Shown here one piece after another: positions 51,701 through 62,165 of a stretch of DNA of 64,000 bases (positions are counted from its first letter, which is position 1; each line of letters begins with the position of its first letter). Source of the DNA: Rotaria socialis (lineage: Eukaryota > Rotifera > Eurotatoria > Philodinida > Philodinidae); assembly GCA_905331475.1 (NCBI GenBank), contig CAJNYU010002197.1, positions 1-64,000 on the forward strand, written 5' to 3'. The position numbers and the translations under genes were made by a program. The notes beneath the pieces were generated by a model. The model did not search any database and was not told where the DNA came from. It saw only the letters and a program-made list of their open reading frames with translations.

Positions 51701-51877
51701 TTCGATAATAAACATCTTTTAAAGGGTGATTCCGGCGCAGGTTCTATGTTATTCAGTAGCAATAGTCGTTGGCATCTTGCAGGTGTAATGTCAAAAACAG
51801 GCCTACAAAAATCATATTCAGCTATGACTAATGTGTCAAGGCATATTGGATGGTTGACGTCTCTTGTGGAACGCTAG
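48781..51877 (+). CDS. Type II transmembrane EGF / trypsin-like (S1) serine protease, atypical pocket
   Basis: Predicted cell-surface protease of about 700 residues. ATG 48781; two exons encode a cytosolic region, then a TM helix (YIFGFLTLIILVAIAVIIGV) at about residues 128-150. The ectodomain has a Cys-rich start (RECYLPCDPSDRL) and about five EGF modules, several calcium-binding type: DTNECENLNTCGEH, DQDECTVPNPCSN, DIDECLRFNPCTDH, DINECAESTAACD. The S1 domain follows: activation-like site SKRMIDGQPVESGRFPW (canonical R-IVGG replaced), His in ITAAHC, Asp in EDVAIIKL and Ser in GDSGAG, so the triad is complete. The segment before the Ser (SVLGRGDSGAG) lacks Cys191 and the S1-pocket Asp189; the C-terminal strand (GVMSKTGLQKSY) lacks Cys220 and the usual SWG. 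Trypsin-like specificity is therefore unlikely. At least 14 short introns. Stop TAG 51875-51877. Confidence 0.88.
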
Positions 51878-52565
51878 ATCTGTGCTATTTTTTCTTTCTT
51901 GTATATTTCTATCGATTCTATATTTGTTTTGTTTTTTCATTTTCTATTTTGTTATGAAATTATAAGCTATCAGACATATATTACTAACAGAGTTAAAAAG
52001 ATATGGAATCTATTATAAATTTATTTTGAATAGTTGCCGCATGGGTTACGTTTTGTGTGTCGATTGCTCGATGATACTCCATCGATTAAGTCTCGTTTAA
52101 ACAGCTAACTATAATCATCAATTAAATTCATTCATCAATGAACGATTGTTGTTTAATTAACGTATTTGGTTCTAATTACAGTCACCACCAGTATTCATAG
52201 GATTTCAGTAATGAAAGCCACGTGTAGTATCGAAGTTCTTCAACAACCGAATCCAAACAGTGGCATTTATCATAAGAATTATATGCTCATAGTCGTAATC
52301 ATGATTCGTCATCAAAACTAAAGAAAAATCACCGAATTTGAAATCTTATTCCTATGATTTGACAATATTCTGCTTTGTGCTTATTAATCATTTTTGAAAG
52401 AATGTTTCTTTTGATAGACACGAATATGCGTTGAATTGGTTCCGAGGATCAGACACAGTTTGACACCTATGATAAGTAACAATATCCATCCTGTTAATGG
52501 AAATAAAGAAAGAACAAACACAAATATTTTTCATTTATTTGTTCACTTTATTCTGCTGCTCTAAT
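51878..52565. other. Convergent spacer, protease / sugar transporter
   Basis: 3' flanks of two convergent genes. AT-rich; nothing else recognised. Confidence 0.5.
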
Positions 52566-54401
52566 TCATGTTTTCACACAGGGTACGATAAGTGAATCAT
52601 TTGGTGGATTCGAAGGAATCTTCCAGAAGTTCTCTAAATCTCCAATGGTACTGTTTCTTGTTTCAGGCATTTTCAACCAGAGAAAACCTAGACTTATAAG
52701 TAAGAAAAAAAGAAAAATTAAGAAAACATAACCGCCAAGCATTGAATTAAATGCAGGAAAGAAGAGCGACAGAAGAATATTGCCAACGTAATTAACAACA
52801 AAGCCTAATGCTTGAATACTATCACGTGCTTCAGGTCTGGAAACTTCATTAGCATAAAAGAAAGGAATAGGACCGAGTCCAATAGAAAAGCAAACAAGAA
52901 AGATGAACACGAATATGACTGCAATAACACCTAGCCGTGTACTATTGCGATCTTCATTGCATTCAATCAGAAAAGTGAGAACACCAAAGACTACGACCAT
53001 AACTACCATCGGGTAGACAATCAAGGCCCGACGACCTATGCGTTCGATTAGTGACAATCCAATAAGAGTTGCAATGACATTGATCAAACCGGTACCCATG
53101 TTGGCATATGGAATCATCGCTGGTGAAATGCCTGCTTTGAGAAACATTTTCGATGAATAGAAAAATATGGCATTAATGCCAGATAATGCTTGCGACCATT
53201 GAAGAATCATAGTAGTTAACATTGGCCAACGATATCGAGCAGAGATGAGCACCTAAAATTTTAATTTGAGGAATTTAATTCATTGCTCTTTCCACTGTTT
53301 TTCTAGTCACCTTCGGAATTGATAAAACTTTTGATTGGCTACCACTAGTTCGTTGTTGTATCTGTTGATGAATAATGTCAATATCAGCTTGAACATTTTC
53401 TGTACCGCGTAGTTTTCTTAGATCTTCTCTTGCTTGTTCTTCATTATTGTATACGGCAATCATTTGTGTGGGCGAATTCGGTATCAGAAAAAGAAGAAAC
53501 AAACCAATAAATGGCAACAAGGAGACAATGGCAAGACCCCAACCCCAAGAATAACAATTACCAGCCATGAATGGCATACCTGTTACTTGAGCAATTAGAA
53601 TACCAATAGTTAAAGATAAGCGGAAGGCAGAACCAGCTCTACCACGAACACGCTGTGAAGCGATCTCACCAATATAAGATGGTACAACAACACAGGCCAT
53701 GCCACCTAAATATGTATTGATTGATCATTAATTCGATCTAAAACTTCACCTGTCTTACCTTGGTAACCTAGTAGGAAACGACTTAGATAGAAAAGCCATG
53801 AAACATTAAGATAGAAAGATAGAAGCATACAAAGTGATGAGGTAAAGGTAAATATGTAATTAACATAAACTGCTTGTTTTCGATCGATAACTTTCAACCA
53901 GAATGGGCCAGTCAGTGCACCAATGAAAGCGCCAACTAAAAAGATCGTTTGTGGAATACCTTTGATCAATTCATTAACAAAATCGAATCGTTTTTTTTTC
54001 ATATTTGTTTCCATATTGTTGTTGCTATCTCTATTCACATGTTGAGTGTCTGGTGAAAGTTGAAAATTTGGATTGATATTCTTTTCATTGCCAGCATAAT
54101 CCTCATTGCTCATAACATCGAGTTTACTATTAACATTAATCGAATTTGTCGCAGTTAAATTTTGTTTCGATTGAATCGCAACGTCACCCTCAATCGAACA
54201 AGGATTTTCTCCTTTGAGAAATAGTTCTGTATAGTGACTGTACATATTTGGAGCAGCAAGACCCCAACCAAAGACAAATGCTGTAGTTAATGTTAAAATA
54301 ATACATGACATTAATAGCGATGATGTGCAACCACGTTGAGTCGAATCGGTCGATTGTTCCATTTGACGCATACGTTTCATCTCTGCATCATTCGAGATCA
54401 T
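52566..54401 (-). CDS. GLUT-type facilitative sugar transporter (SLC2 family, MFS)
   Basis: Plasma-membrane hexose carrier with 12 predicted TM helices. ATG at 54401 (MISNDAEMKRMRQMEQSTDS), stop TGA at 52566-52568, three exons with two introns of about 50 bases (about 53704-53756 and 53253-53309). Family motifs: FGWGLAAPNMYSHYTELFLK in TM1, YLSRFLLGYQGGMACVVVPS joined across intron 1 with YIGEIASQRVRGRAGS, QALSGINAIFFYSS in TM7, ERIGRR between TM8 and 9, GLGPIPFFYANEVSRPEARD in TM10-11 and PETRNST at the end of TM12. Differences from classical GLUTs: the loop between TM1 and TM2 is about 100 residues, with N-glycosylation sequons (QNLTAT) and a KKKR run; the usual R-x-G-R-R after TM2 reads DRKQA; the post-TM6 PESPR motif reads PNSPT. 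Substrate not determinable. Confidence 0.9.
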
Positions 54402-55465
54402 GATCAATACAAAAATTCCTGTGTAGAATTGATGTCGATATTAAGGGTTTTTCTAAAATAAGAAAGAATACAATGCTTCATTGTGGTAGATCATCTAACC
54501 AATGAAGCATGACATGTGATTGAAGAGACAAACAAAAATTGGTTTCGATCACATGCGTAGACTACCGCATTGACTTTGCTGTCGATGGGCGTTACATTCC
54601 TAATGAGAGAAATCAATCATGTAGATTTTCACGAGGGCTTTTATTTTTCTGTATTCTGTACCATTTTTCTATTCTTTTGATCTAGTAGAATGTAAAACCG
54701 TAGGTCTATCCACTATGTTGACATATCGTTTCGCTAAGTATTCTCTAACAATTGCCTAGATCCAATACTCTACCGAACGTGATCATGAAAAAATCAATCG
54801 AATTGCACTTGCTTTTTGGCGTTCAATAATAAAATGAACGATACATCTATTGAGTACAATTGAACACCTGCCGATTTAAATGTTTCATCATGCCTGAATA
54901 AGAGACGAAACGTTTCAAAATTCGGTTGGCGTTAAACGTAACCCATGAGAAAATGAATGCAACAAAACATATGAAGAAACCAGTGATAAAAGTAACGTAA
55001 TCTTTCAGTCCTATGCAAACATTTAGTAGTATCACTTCATAAAAAGCAAAGACCTTGTAGCGGCATATAACAGAGTAAAGCATGGCTAATGAAGAAAAGA
55101 ATTTCGAAACATCACACACAATCAATCATTAAAACTATTTGTGAATATTTCGAAACTAATCATTTCCTTCACACATACAACGTTACAGTCTGTCTTTTAA
55201 ATTACCCAGTATGACGGAGCCATATTTCTAAGATCAAATTCACCAATTCAGTTATCAAATAGCTCTTGTTCGTGACACCAATAGCTAGTTATAATAGTTC
55301 CGGGTAAACTTTTCTTTGTAAAAGATGTTCATCAGAAAAAATTCGATACTATTTAGTATTTAGAGTCAAAAATGACTTTGTCAATGATATATATTTTACT
55401 GCTAAAAATGATTGGCAGAACTAAATAAAAAAATGCGCGAGATATTATGTCAGTTTTTATCATAA
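54402..55465. other. Divergent intergenic region, transporter / glycogen phosphorylase
   Basis: About 1.06 kb between two divergent starts. A 92-codon minus-strand frame at 54847-55125 encodes hydrophobic stretches but has no recognisable family and is left unannotated. Promoters of both flanking genes are expected here. Confidence 0.45.
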
Positions 55466-58400
55466 ATGAGTGTTAGTGGAAGACAAAAACAGCGTTCAGG
55501 TAGCTCTTTTGTATCAGTTCGTTATATACCAACCGACGAAGAAGAAGAGCAACATCGTGAAACTGAAACACAAAATTTACGAGTCTCCTTACATGAAATA
55601 AAAAATATTGAAACAATTCTCAAGTAAGATAGATACTGCTTGTCATTGACTAAGTTCAATTAAATAACGTGCTACAACTATAGTCTGGTGGAGAATTTTA
55701 ATCGACATTTACATTTAACATTAATGGTTGATCGATTTCATTCCAGTCGCGAAGAATATTATTTAGCATTTTCACAAGCTTTAAGAGGTAAATTGAATAA
55801 TTAAAACGAGAACAAGATTATTCTCATTTTCTTAGATATTCTTGCTAAAAATTGGATTCGTACACAACAATTTTATCAAATGACAGGTGGCAAACGAGTA
55901 TATTATCTTAGGTAGGTTTACTTTCAATGATTTATATTTAACAGATTATTTCTTTTAAGTTTAGAGTTTTACATTGGACGATATATGAGAAATACATTGA
56001 TTAATCTTGATATTAATGAAGAAATGACACAAGCAGCTGAAACACTCAATATCAAGCTAGATGATATTGAAGAACTTGAAGATGATGCTGCATTAGGTAA
56101 TGGTGGTCTTGGCCGTTTAGCAGCTTGTTTTCTTGATTCAATGGCTACACTTGGTATTCCATCCTATGGTTATGGGTTAAGATATCAATTTGGAATATTC
56201 AAACAGCAGATTGTAGATGGGTAAATGAGAATTCATTAATATTCTTAATTTGAAATGTATATTATTTTTTTTTATCTAGTTGGCAAGTAGAAGTACCAGA
56301 TGATTGGCTTCGACAACCAATGCCTTGGGAAGTAATTGCTTAGTTGTATTAGAAACACTAATGTAGTTGGGTCGAAATAGATTCGACGAGTTCAAAATGA
56401 AATTCATATTCATTTTTATGGAAAAGTAATTTGGCATGAATCTACTAATCATTTTCAATGGACTGATTATGAAACTGTGATTGCTCAAGGTAAACTGTTA
56501 AACAATTTTTCATCATAACTATTTATATTTTCGGAAAAAAAAACAAAAGCGTATGATTATCCAGTGCCTGGTTATAAAAACAATGTAAAAATATCATTAT
56601 TTTTTATCCGCGACGACTTTTCGTTATCTATAGATTGTTAATACAATGCGTCTATTTTCTGCTAAAGCTGATTGTGATTTTAATTTCAAATCTTTCAACG
56701 AAGGAGAATATATAAATGCAGTCATGGAACGAAACAAAGCTGAACGTAAAAAATGATTATTCTTACATTGTACATAATGCGTGATAAATACGATTTTCCG
56801 TTTTAAATTAAAATCTAGGTATTACTTGTGTACTCTATCCAAATGATAATATTGCTGAAGGACGGGAATTACGTTTAAAACAAGAATACTTTTTGATTGC
56901 AGCTAGTCTGCATGATATTTTACGTCGATTCAAAGGTGAAAAACGTTGGCAAAAACCGTCAAATCAAGAGACAAAAAACAATACTTTACAATTACCAGGA
57001 ACTAAATCTAATGAACCATCAGCTGAATCTGTATCTGTTGATTTTAAATGTATGCCTGATATGGTAGAAAAATAGACAATTTATTTCTATTTTTAGTATT
57101 CGATGCTTTTATTTTGTATTAGGTAGCAATTCAATTAAATGATACTCATCCATCATTAGCTATACCTGAAATGATGCGTCTTCTTCTTGATTATGAACAT
57201 CTATCATGGGATGATGCATGGTACATAACGGTCCATTGCTTTGCATACACAAATCATACATTAATGCCTGAAGCTATCGAACGATGGCCAGTTCAAATAA
57301 TTGAAAGTTCGTTCGATAGAGAATAATAGGCGATCGAAAAGATATCAGAGTATCGACTTATTAGAAAATATAAAAGTATTTTTAAAATACCAGAGAATCC
57401 TAACACAGACTGAAGAAATGCACTCTAGTGAAAAGAATAGAGATCGACATGAAATATTCACTTCCTCTATACGAAATATTAATAGCACGTTTTGAATAAC
57501 ATTCAACAACAAACGAATCAATCCATGGAATCTTTACATAGAACAATATTTATCTATTTCGTCTAGAACTACTTCCACGTCATCTACAAATAATCTATGA
57601 AATTAATGTACGACATTTAAAAAATGTGCGAGATCATTTTCCGTTTGATGAAGATCGTGTTCGACGTATGTCTATTATCGAAGAAGGACCGATTCAATTA
57701 ATAAATATGGCTTATCTATCTATAATTGGTTCTCATACTGTCAATGGTGTTGCACAAATACATTCGAAACTTTTACGTGAATATATGTTTAAAGATTTCT
57801 ATGAATTAACACCAGAAAAATTTCAAAATAAAACTAATGGTGTTACGTTTCGTCGATGGCTTGCTCTTTGTAATCCTGATCTATTTTCTTTAATTGTCGA
57901 ATGCATAGGTGAACAATTTATTCGAAATGATTATCAATCACTTCAATTGTTTCATCGTTATGCTTCGGATAAAAATATTCTTTCACGTATTCAACAGATC
58001 AAAGTAGTTGAAATGGAGAAAAACTGTTTTTTATTTTATTTATTGATTATATTAGATCAAAAATAAATTACGATTAGCTCGTATGCTTGAAGATGAATAT
58101 CATATTGATATTAATGTGGAATCCATATTTGACGTACAAATAAAACGAATCCATGAATATAAACGAGCATTGCTGTGTTTGCTTCATGGTATGTTCTTCT
58201 TTACGTTTGCAATAAACAATTATTCTTAATTTTTTCCAAGCTATCACATTGTACAATCGACTTAAAAATGATCGTGGAGAAAATAAACAATCATCATTTG
58301 TACCACGAACAATTATTATTGGTGGCAAAGCTGCTCCTGGTTTAAATAATTGATATCGAGCTTTATTTGAACATGAATATAGTTTTATTTTCAAAGGTTA

Positions 58401-59248
58401 TGCAATTGCAAAAAAAATTATCAAACTAATTAATGATATTGCATTGGTCATCAATAGTGATCCACATATTGGCAATCGATTGAAGTTATTATTTGTAAAA
58501 AATTACCGAGTAACAGCAGCAGAATATATCATTCCAGCAGCTGATCTTTCCGAACAAATATCACTAGCTGGAACAGAAGCGAGTGGTACCGGTAATATGA
58601 AATGTAAGTTCAAACCGACTTTTTCTTTGTTTTCTAGAAAACTAGTTGGGAAATAATGTTTTTTTGTTTTTAGTTATGCTCAATGGAGCATTAACTATAG
58701 GAACATTAGATGGAGCAAATATTGAAATGCGTGAAGAATGTGGGCCTGAAAATATGTATACATTTGGATTTACCGTTGAAGATGTACAACGACGACGACA
58801 GCAAGGTTATGATCCGTATGAAAGTTTAAAAAATGAAGAATTACGTCTTGCTATCGATCAAATACGTGATGGGTATTTTTCGCCTGATGATCGATCACGA
58901 TTTCATGATATTGTTGGTGCATTATTAATTGGTGGAGATCATTGGATGGTATTAGGTGATTATCAAGCTTATGTTGATAAACAATCGGAAGTATCACGAG
59001 ATTTTCTTAATCCTCAAATATGGTACTCGAAATGTATTCATAATATTGCAGCAGCTGCGAAATTTTCATCGGATCGAACAATTGAAGAATATGTAAACGA
59101 TATTTGGTTAGTTTAATGTTTTCATTTTATTTACAAAAGAAAAGAAAAGATAAATTGATATGTATTCATCTTTTTTAGGCATTGTCAAATGCATAAAAAT
59201 GGAAGGCCAGATAATATCAAGGAAGAAAATTCGGCTATCACTTCATAA
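55466..59248 (+). CDS. PYG: Glycogen phosphorylase (GT35, PLP enzyme)
   Basis: Cytosolic enzyme releasing glucose-1-phosphate from glycogen. ATG 55466, stop TAA 59246-59248. Conserved blocks in order: [275 protein letters not shown] (PLP lysine) and [16 protein letters not shown]. In-frame stops near 56340, 57330 and 58352 fall in introns that splice cleanly; two use unusual donors (GTTCGT at 57306, GTTTAA at about 58340). A Ser aligns with regulatory Ser14 of the muscle enzyme, counted from NFNRHLH. The N-terminus carries about 28 extra residues with an acidic run (TDEEEEQ). Confidence 0.95.
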
Positions 59249-59631
59249 AATTACTGATTTATTTACTTGACTCAATACACATGGAAACTCACGATAAAAA
59301 CGTTGAAGTCTATTTTTTTTAATTATAAATAAAATTTCCATAAAAGAAACGCGAGATCTCTCTTGTTCCAGGAGAATGTAGATTTTAGCGGGAGCCTTTC
59401 CTGTCCTATTCTTTGCAATGCCACATTTAATCATCTGCCAGAATTTTCATTAGTAGAATAATATTCTGTCTATATCAATAAATTGATCCATTCTTGTCAG
59501 ATATGGGAACAAAATATTAGCTATATATGTACATCGTCGTCAAGTTTTCTTCTCAGCTTTTATTTATTCCACAATTTTATACAAAAAAAAAGAGACATTC
59601 ACACAATACAAACAAAAACAAAAACAAAAGT
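59249..59631. other. Convergent 3' spacer, phosphorylase / SMU1
   Basis: 383 bases containing the 3' flanks of two convergent genes. Nothing else recognised. Confidence 0.55.
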
Positions 59632-62112
59632 CTAAGACTTCCATAATTTCATTGTACCATCTTCTGAAAATGTTGCAATTAAATTTTGATGCGGATGATG
59701 ACTAAGTCCAATCACATCTTTTTCGTGAATCTACATCAGAATAAAGAAAACAAATTGATTACTAAATTCAATCAATATCATATCAATAGAAATTACCGAT
59801 AAAACTTTTTCGAGTTTACCAGATTGTACATTAAAGCAATACAACATCATATCTTCACCACAACAATAGATCCATTCGCCACGTGGTGATACACAACAGC
59901 AAATAAAATCACCGTTCTCTTTTTTTCCATTTGTAAAACTTCTTACAATCTACAAAAACAAAATGTAAGTGCCGGCCCAGTTATTTTACAATTGGCTAAA
60001 TATACAATGATTCCCCCTCCCTCCCATCTATTTTGGAAGAAATTCCTTTCTCATCTTTTGCCTTGTGAGACTTTAGTAGTAGGTCGAAATGTTGATTCCT
60101 GTATTTTCAATACATAAAGTTCATACATACTTGTCCTTGCATATTCATAATAACCACAGTATTACTTCTGTTACAAACAACAAATTGTTCGGGATTTTTT
60201 GCTAGCAAATGAACACTATTAACGGTAATATCCGTACTTCCAAATGATTTAAATGTTGAACTACACTCAGTTGTTTTCATGCTCCATAGTTTAACTGAAC
60301 CGTCCGAACTAGCACTAATAATTTATAAAATATCTTAATTATTATTATTATTTTCTGAAATAACTTGTTAGTTGACAAACCTTAAAACATGATGGCCATC
60401 AACCGTAAATATAGCATTATTTACAAAGGAAGCATGTCCACGAAATTCTTTTATAACTTTACCAGATTTTAATCCATGGATTCTAAAAATAATTTTCATA
60501 TTTTAAATCATCAACAACACACCCGAACGGTTTTTACCGAACAAAATGATCAAATGAAGCACTTAATAATTGTGTACTATCTTTGGAAAATACCAAACTT
60601 GTTACACCTTTCAAATGTGCTTTATCAAATTTTCGCAAACACTGACCAGTTAATATTTTCCAAACCTATAAAAATAGTTGTCTGACGAATTTTGTTTTTT
60701 GTCCAACAAAGAAAACACTTGCTTTAATTTGCCCATCTTGACTACCCGATGCTAACATTTCTGAATCTCGACTAAAGCATAATGCTAAAATAGCACCATC
60801 CATAACCATAAATTGTTCTTGAGCTTGATATTTCAGATCTTTACGAATTTTTCCTGTTGTGAAATTCCATACTTCGATGATTCCATCGAATGAACCAGTT
60901 ACAAGATATTGACCATCAGGTGAAAAACGTGCACATTCAACATGCGCCTTACTACCGAACTATAATGAACAAAAAGCACAATTTTAAAAAGACAAAACAA
61001 AATAAAACTAACTTTCATCACACGACTTAGTTGACTTGGATATTTTTCTTCTTCTTGTTCACGAACTTGAGCTTTGCCACGAAACAAATCAATGGAAGTA
61101 CCTGAAAAAAATATTTTTACGATTGCAAAAATCAGCTAAGTAAAATGCAAGTTCTATCGTACCGGGCGGTAAAAGTCCTTGATGCTGTTGCCATTTCAAT
61201 GCTTGACCCAAAAGAGCAAGTAAACGTGAAGCAGGTACAACACTAACTTCACCTGAAAGAGCAGTTGCAATAGCTTGACGACGTTTTTCTTTATTTTGTC
61301 CTTCCGCATAAGCCTAATATACAAATTCGTAGTTTAATAATGAATATTTTCAAAAGAAACAATAATAACTAACTTCTCTTGGATCAAAATACGATCGCGT
61401 AAGTAAATCTTCCAAATGTACGTAACGATCAGGTTGTTGTTGTTTAAGCATAATCATTGGATCTGTTTGACGTAATAAAGTACGTGCTGCTCCTAATTCA
61501 CGCAATTCAATTAATTCAATAACAATCTAATTGACAAAGCAAAACAAAACAACAAAAATATTATCAATTTCGATCGATTGCTTTATTTTTACTTGTTCAT
61601 AAAGATCAAGAAGTTTATTATCAGGTAATTTAAGTGATTGAATTGTTTGTAAAACAGTATCCCAATGACCATTATTTATTTCACTACTGAAGCTTTCAAT
61701 AGAATCAACAGTATTTAATGATATACCGCTCTCGTCCTGAAAAAAAAACATAGCAATTGAATTGGATTAGTTTTTTTTTTCATTCGAATTGCTTACTTGT
61801 AATTGAGCTAAAGTACGTAATAGATTATTTTCTTTGAGATATTGTTGTATCAGACGAATAACACTAAATGAATAAAAAACGAAAATTGAATATTTAATCT
61901 CTTATCGTCATTTCAAAATTGAGTCTCAGTAAATAAAATATGTTTCACGGAAAGAAATATTAAATTTATCTAAGCTACTAATACTACACGATTATTGCGA
62001 TGTGTTAGATTTGCAGGAAAATATGTATTAATATCCGTTAAACAAATTTGATTTTCTAAGTTCCTATATTTTATTCATAAACTTACTCAGCTGATTCAAT
62101 TTCGAGTGACAT
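59632..62112 (-). CDS. SMU1: SMU1 spliceosomal WD40 protein
   Basis: Nuclear splicing factor of the B complex, partner of RED/IK. ATG at 62112 (MSLEIESA, then D across the intron), stop TAG at 59632-59634. The N-terminal LisH/CTLH region reads [60 protein letters not shown] and SYFDPREAY, nearly identical to the human protein. It is followed by [20 protein letters not shown] and [20 protein letters not shown]. The WD40 propeller starts with [40 protein letters not shown] and ends [32 protein letters not shown]. Length agrees with the usual 513 residues. About ten introns, mostly shorter than 70 bases; one near 59953-60131 is longer. The start lies 53 bases from the stop codon of KPTN on the same strand, an unusually tight spacing. 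Confidence 0.96.
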
Positions 62113-62165
62113 TATTTTGTTCTTAAAAAATATTTATCTACAACAAAAAAAAACTAAAATAAAAA

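Noticed and set aside
53706-54407. Transporter start at 54407
   Set aside because: That position is TTG; the first ATG in frame is 54401.
54847-55125. 92-codon hydrophobic frame on minus
   Set aside because: No family, no neighbouring exons and AT-rich composition that favours hydrophobic codons; not annotated.
58318-58400. In-frame stop in glycogen phosphorylase suggesting a pseudogene
   Set aside because: The segment has GT-AG ends and its removal restores the exact conserved sequence GGKAAPGYAIAKK.
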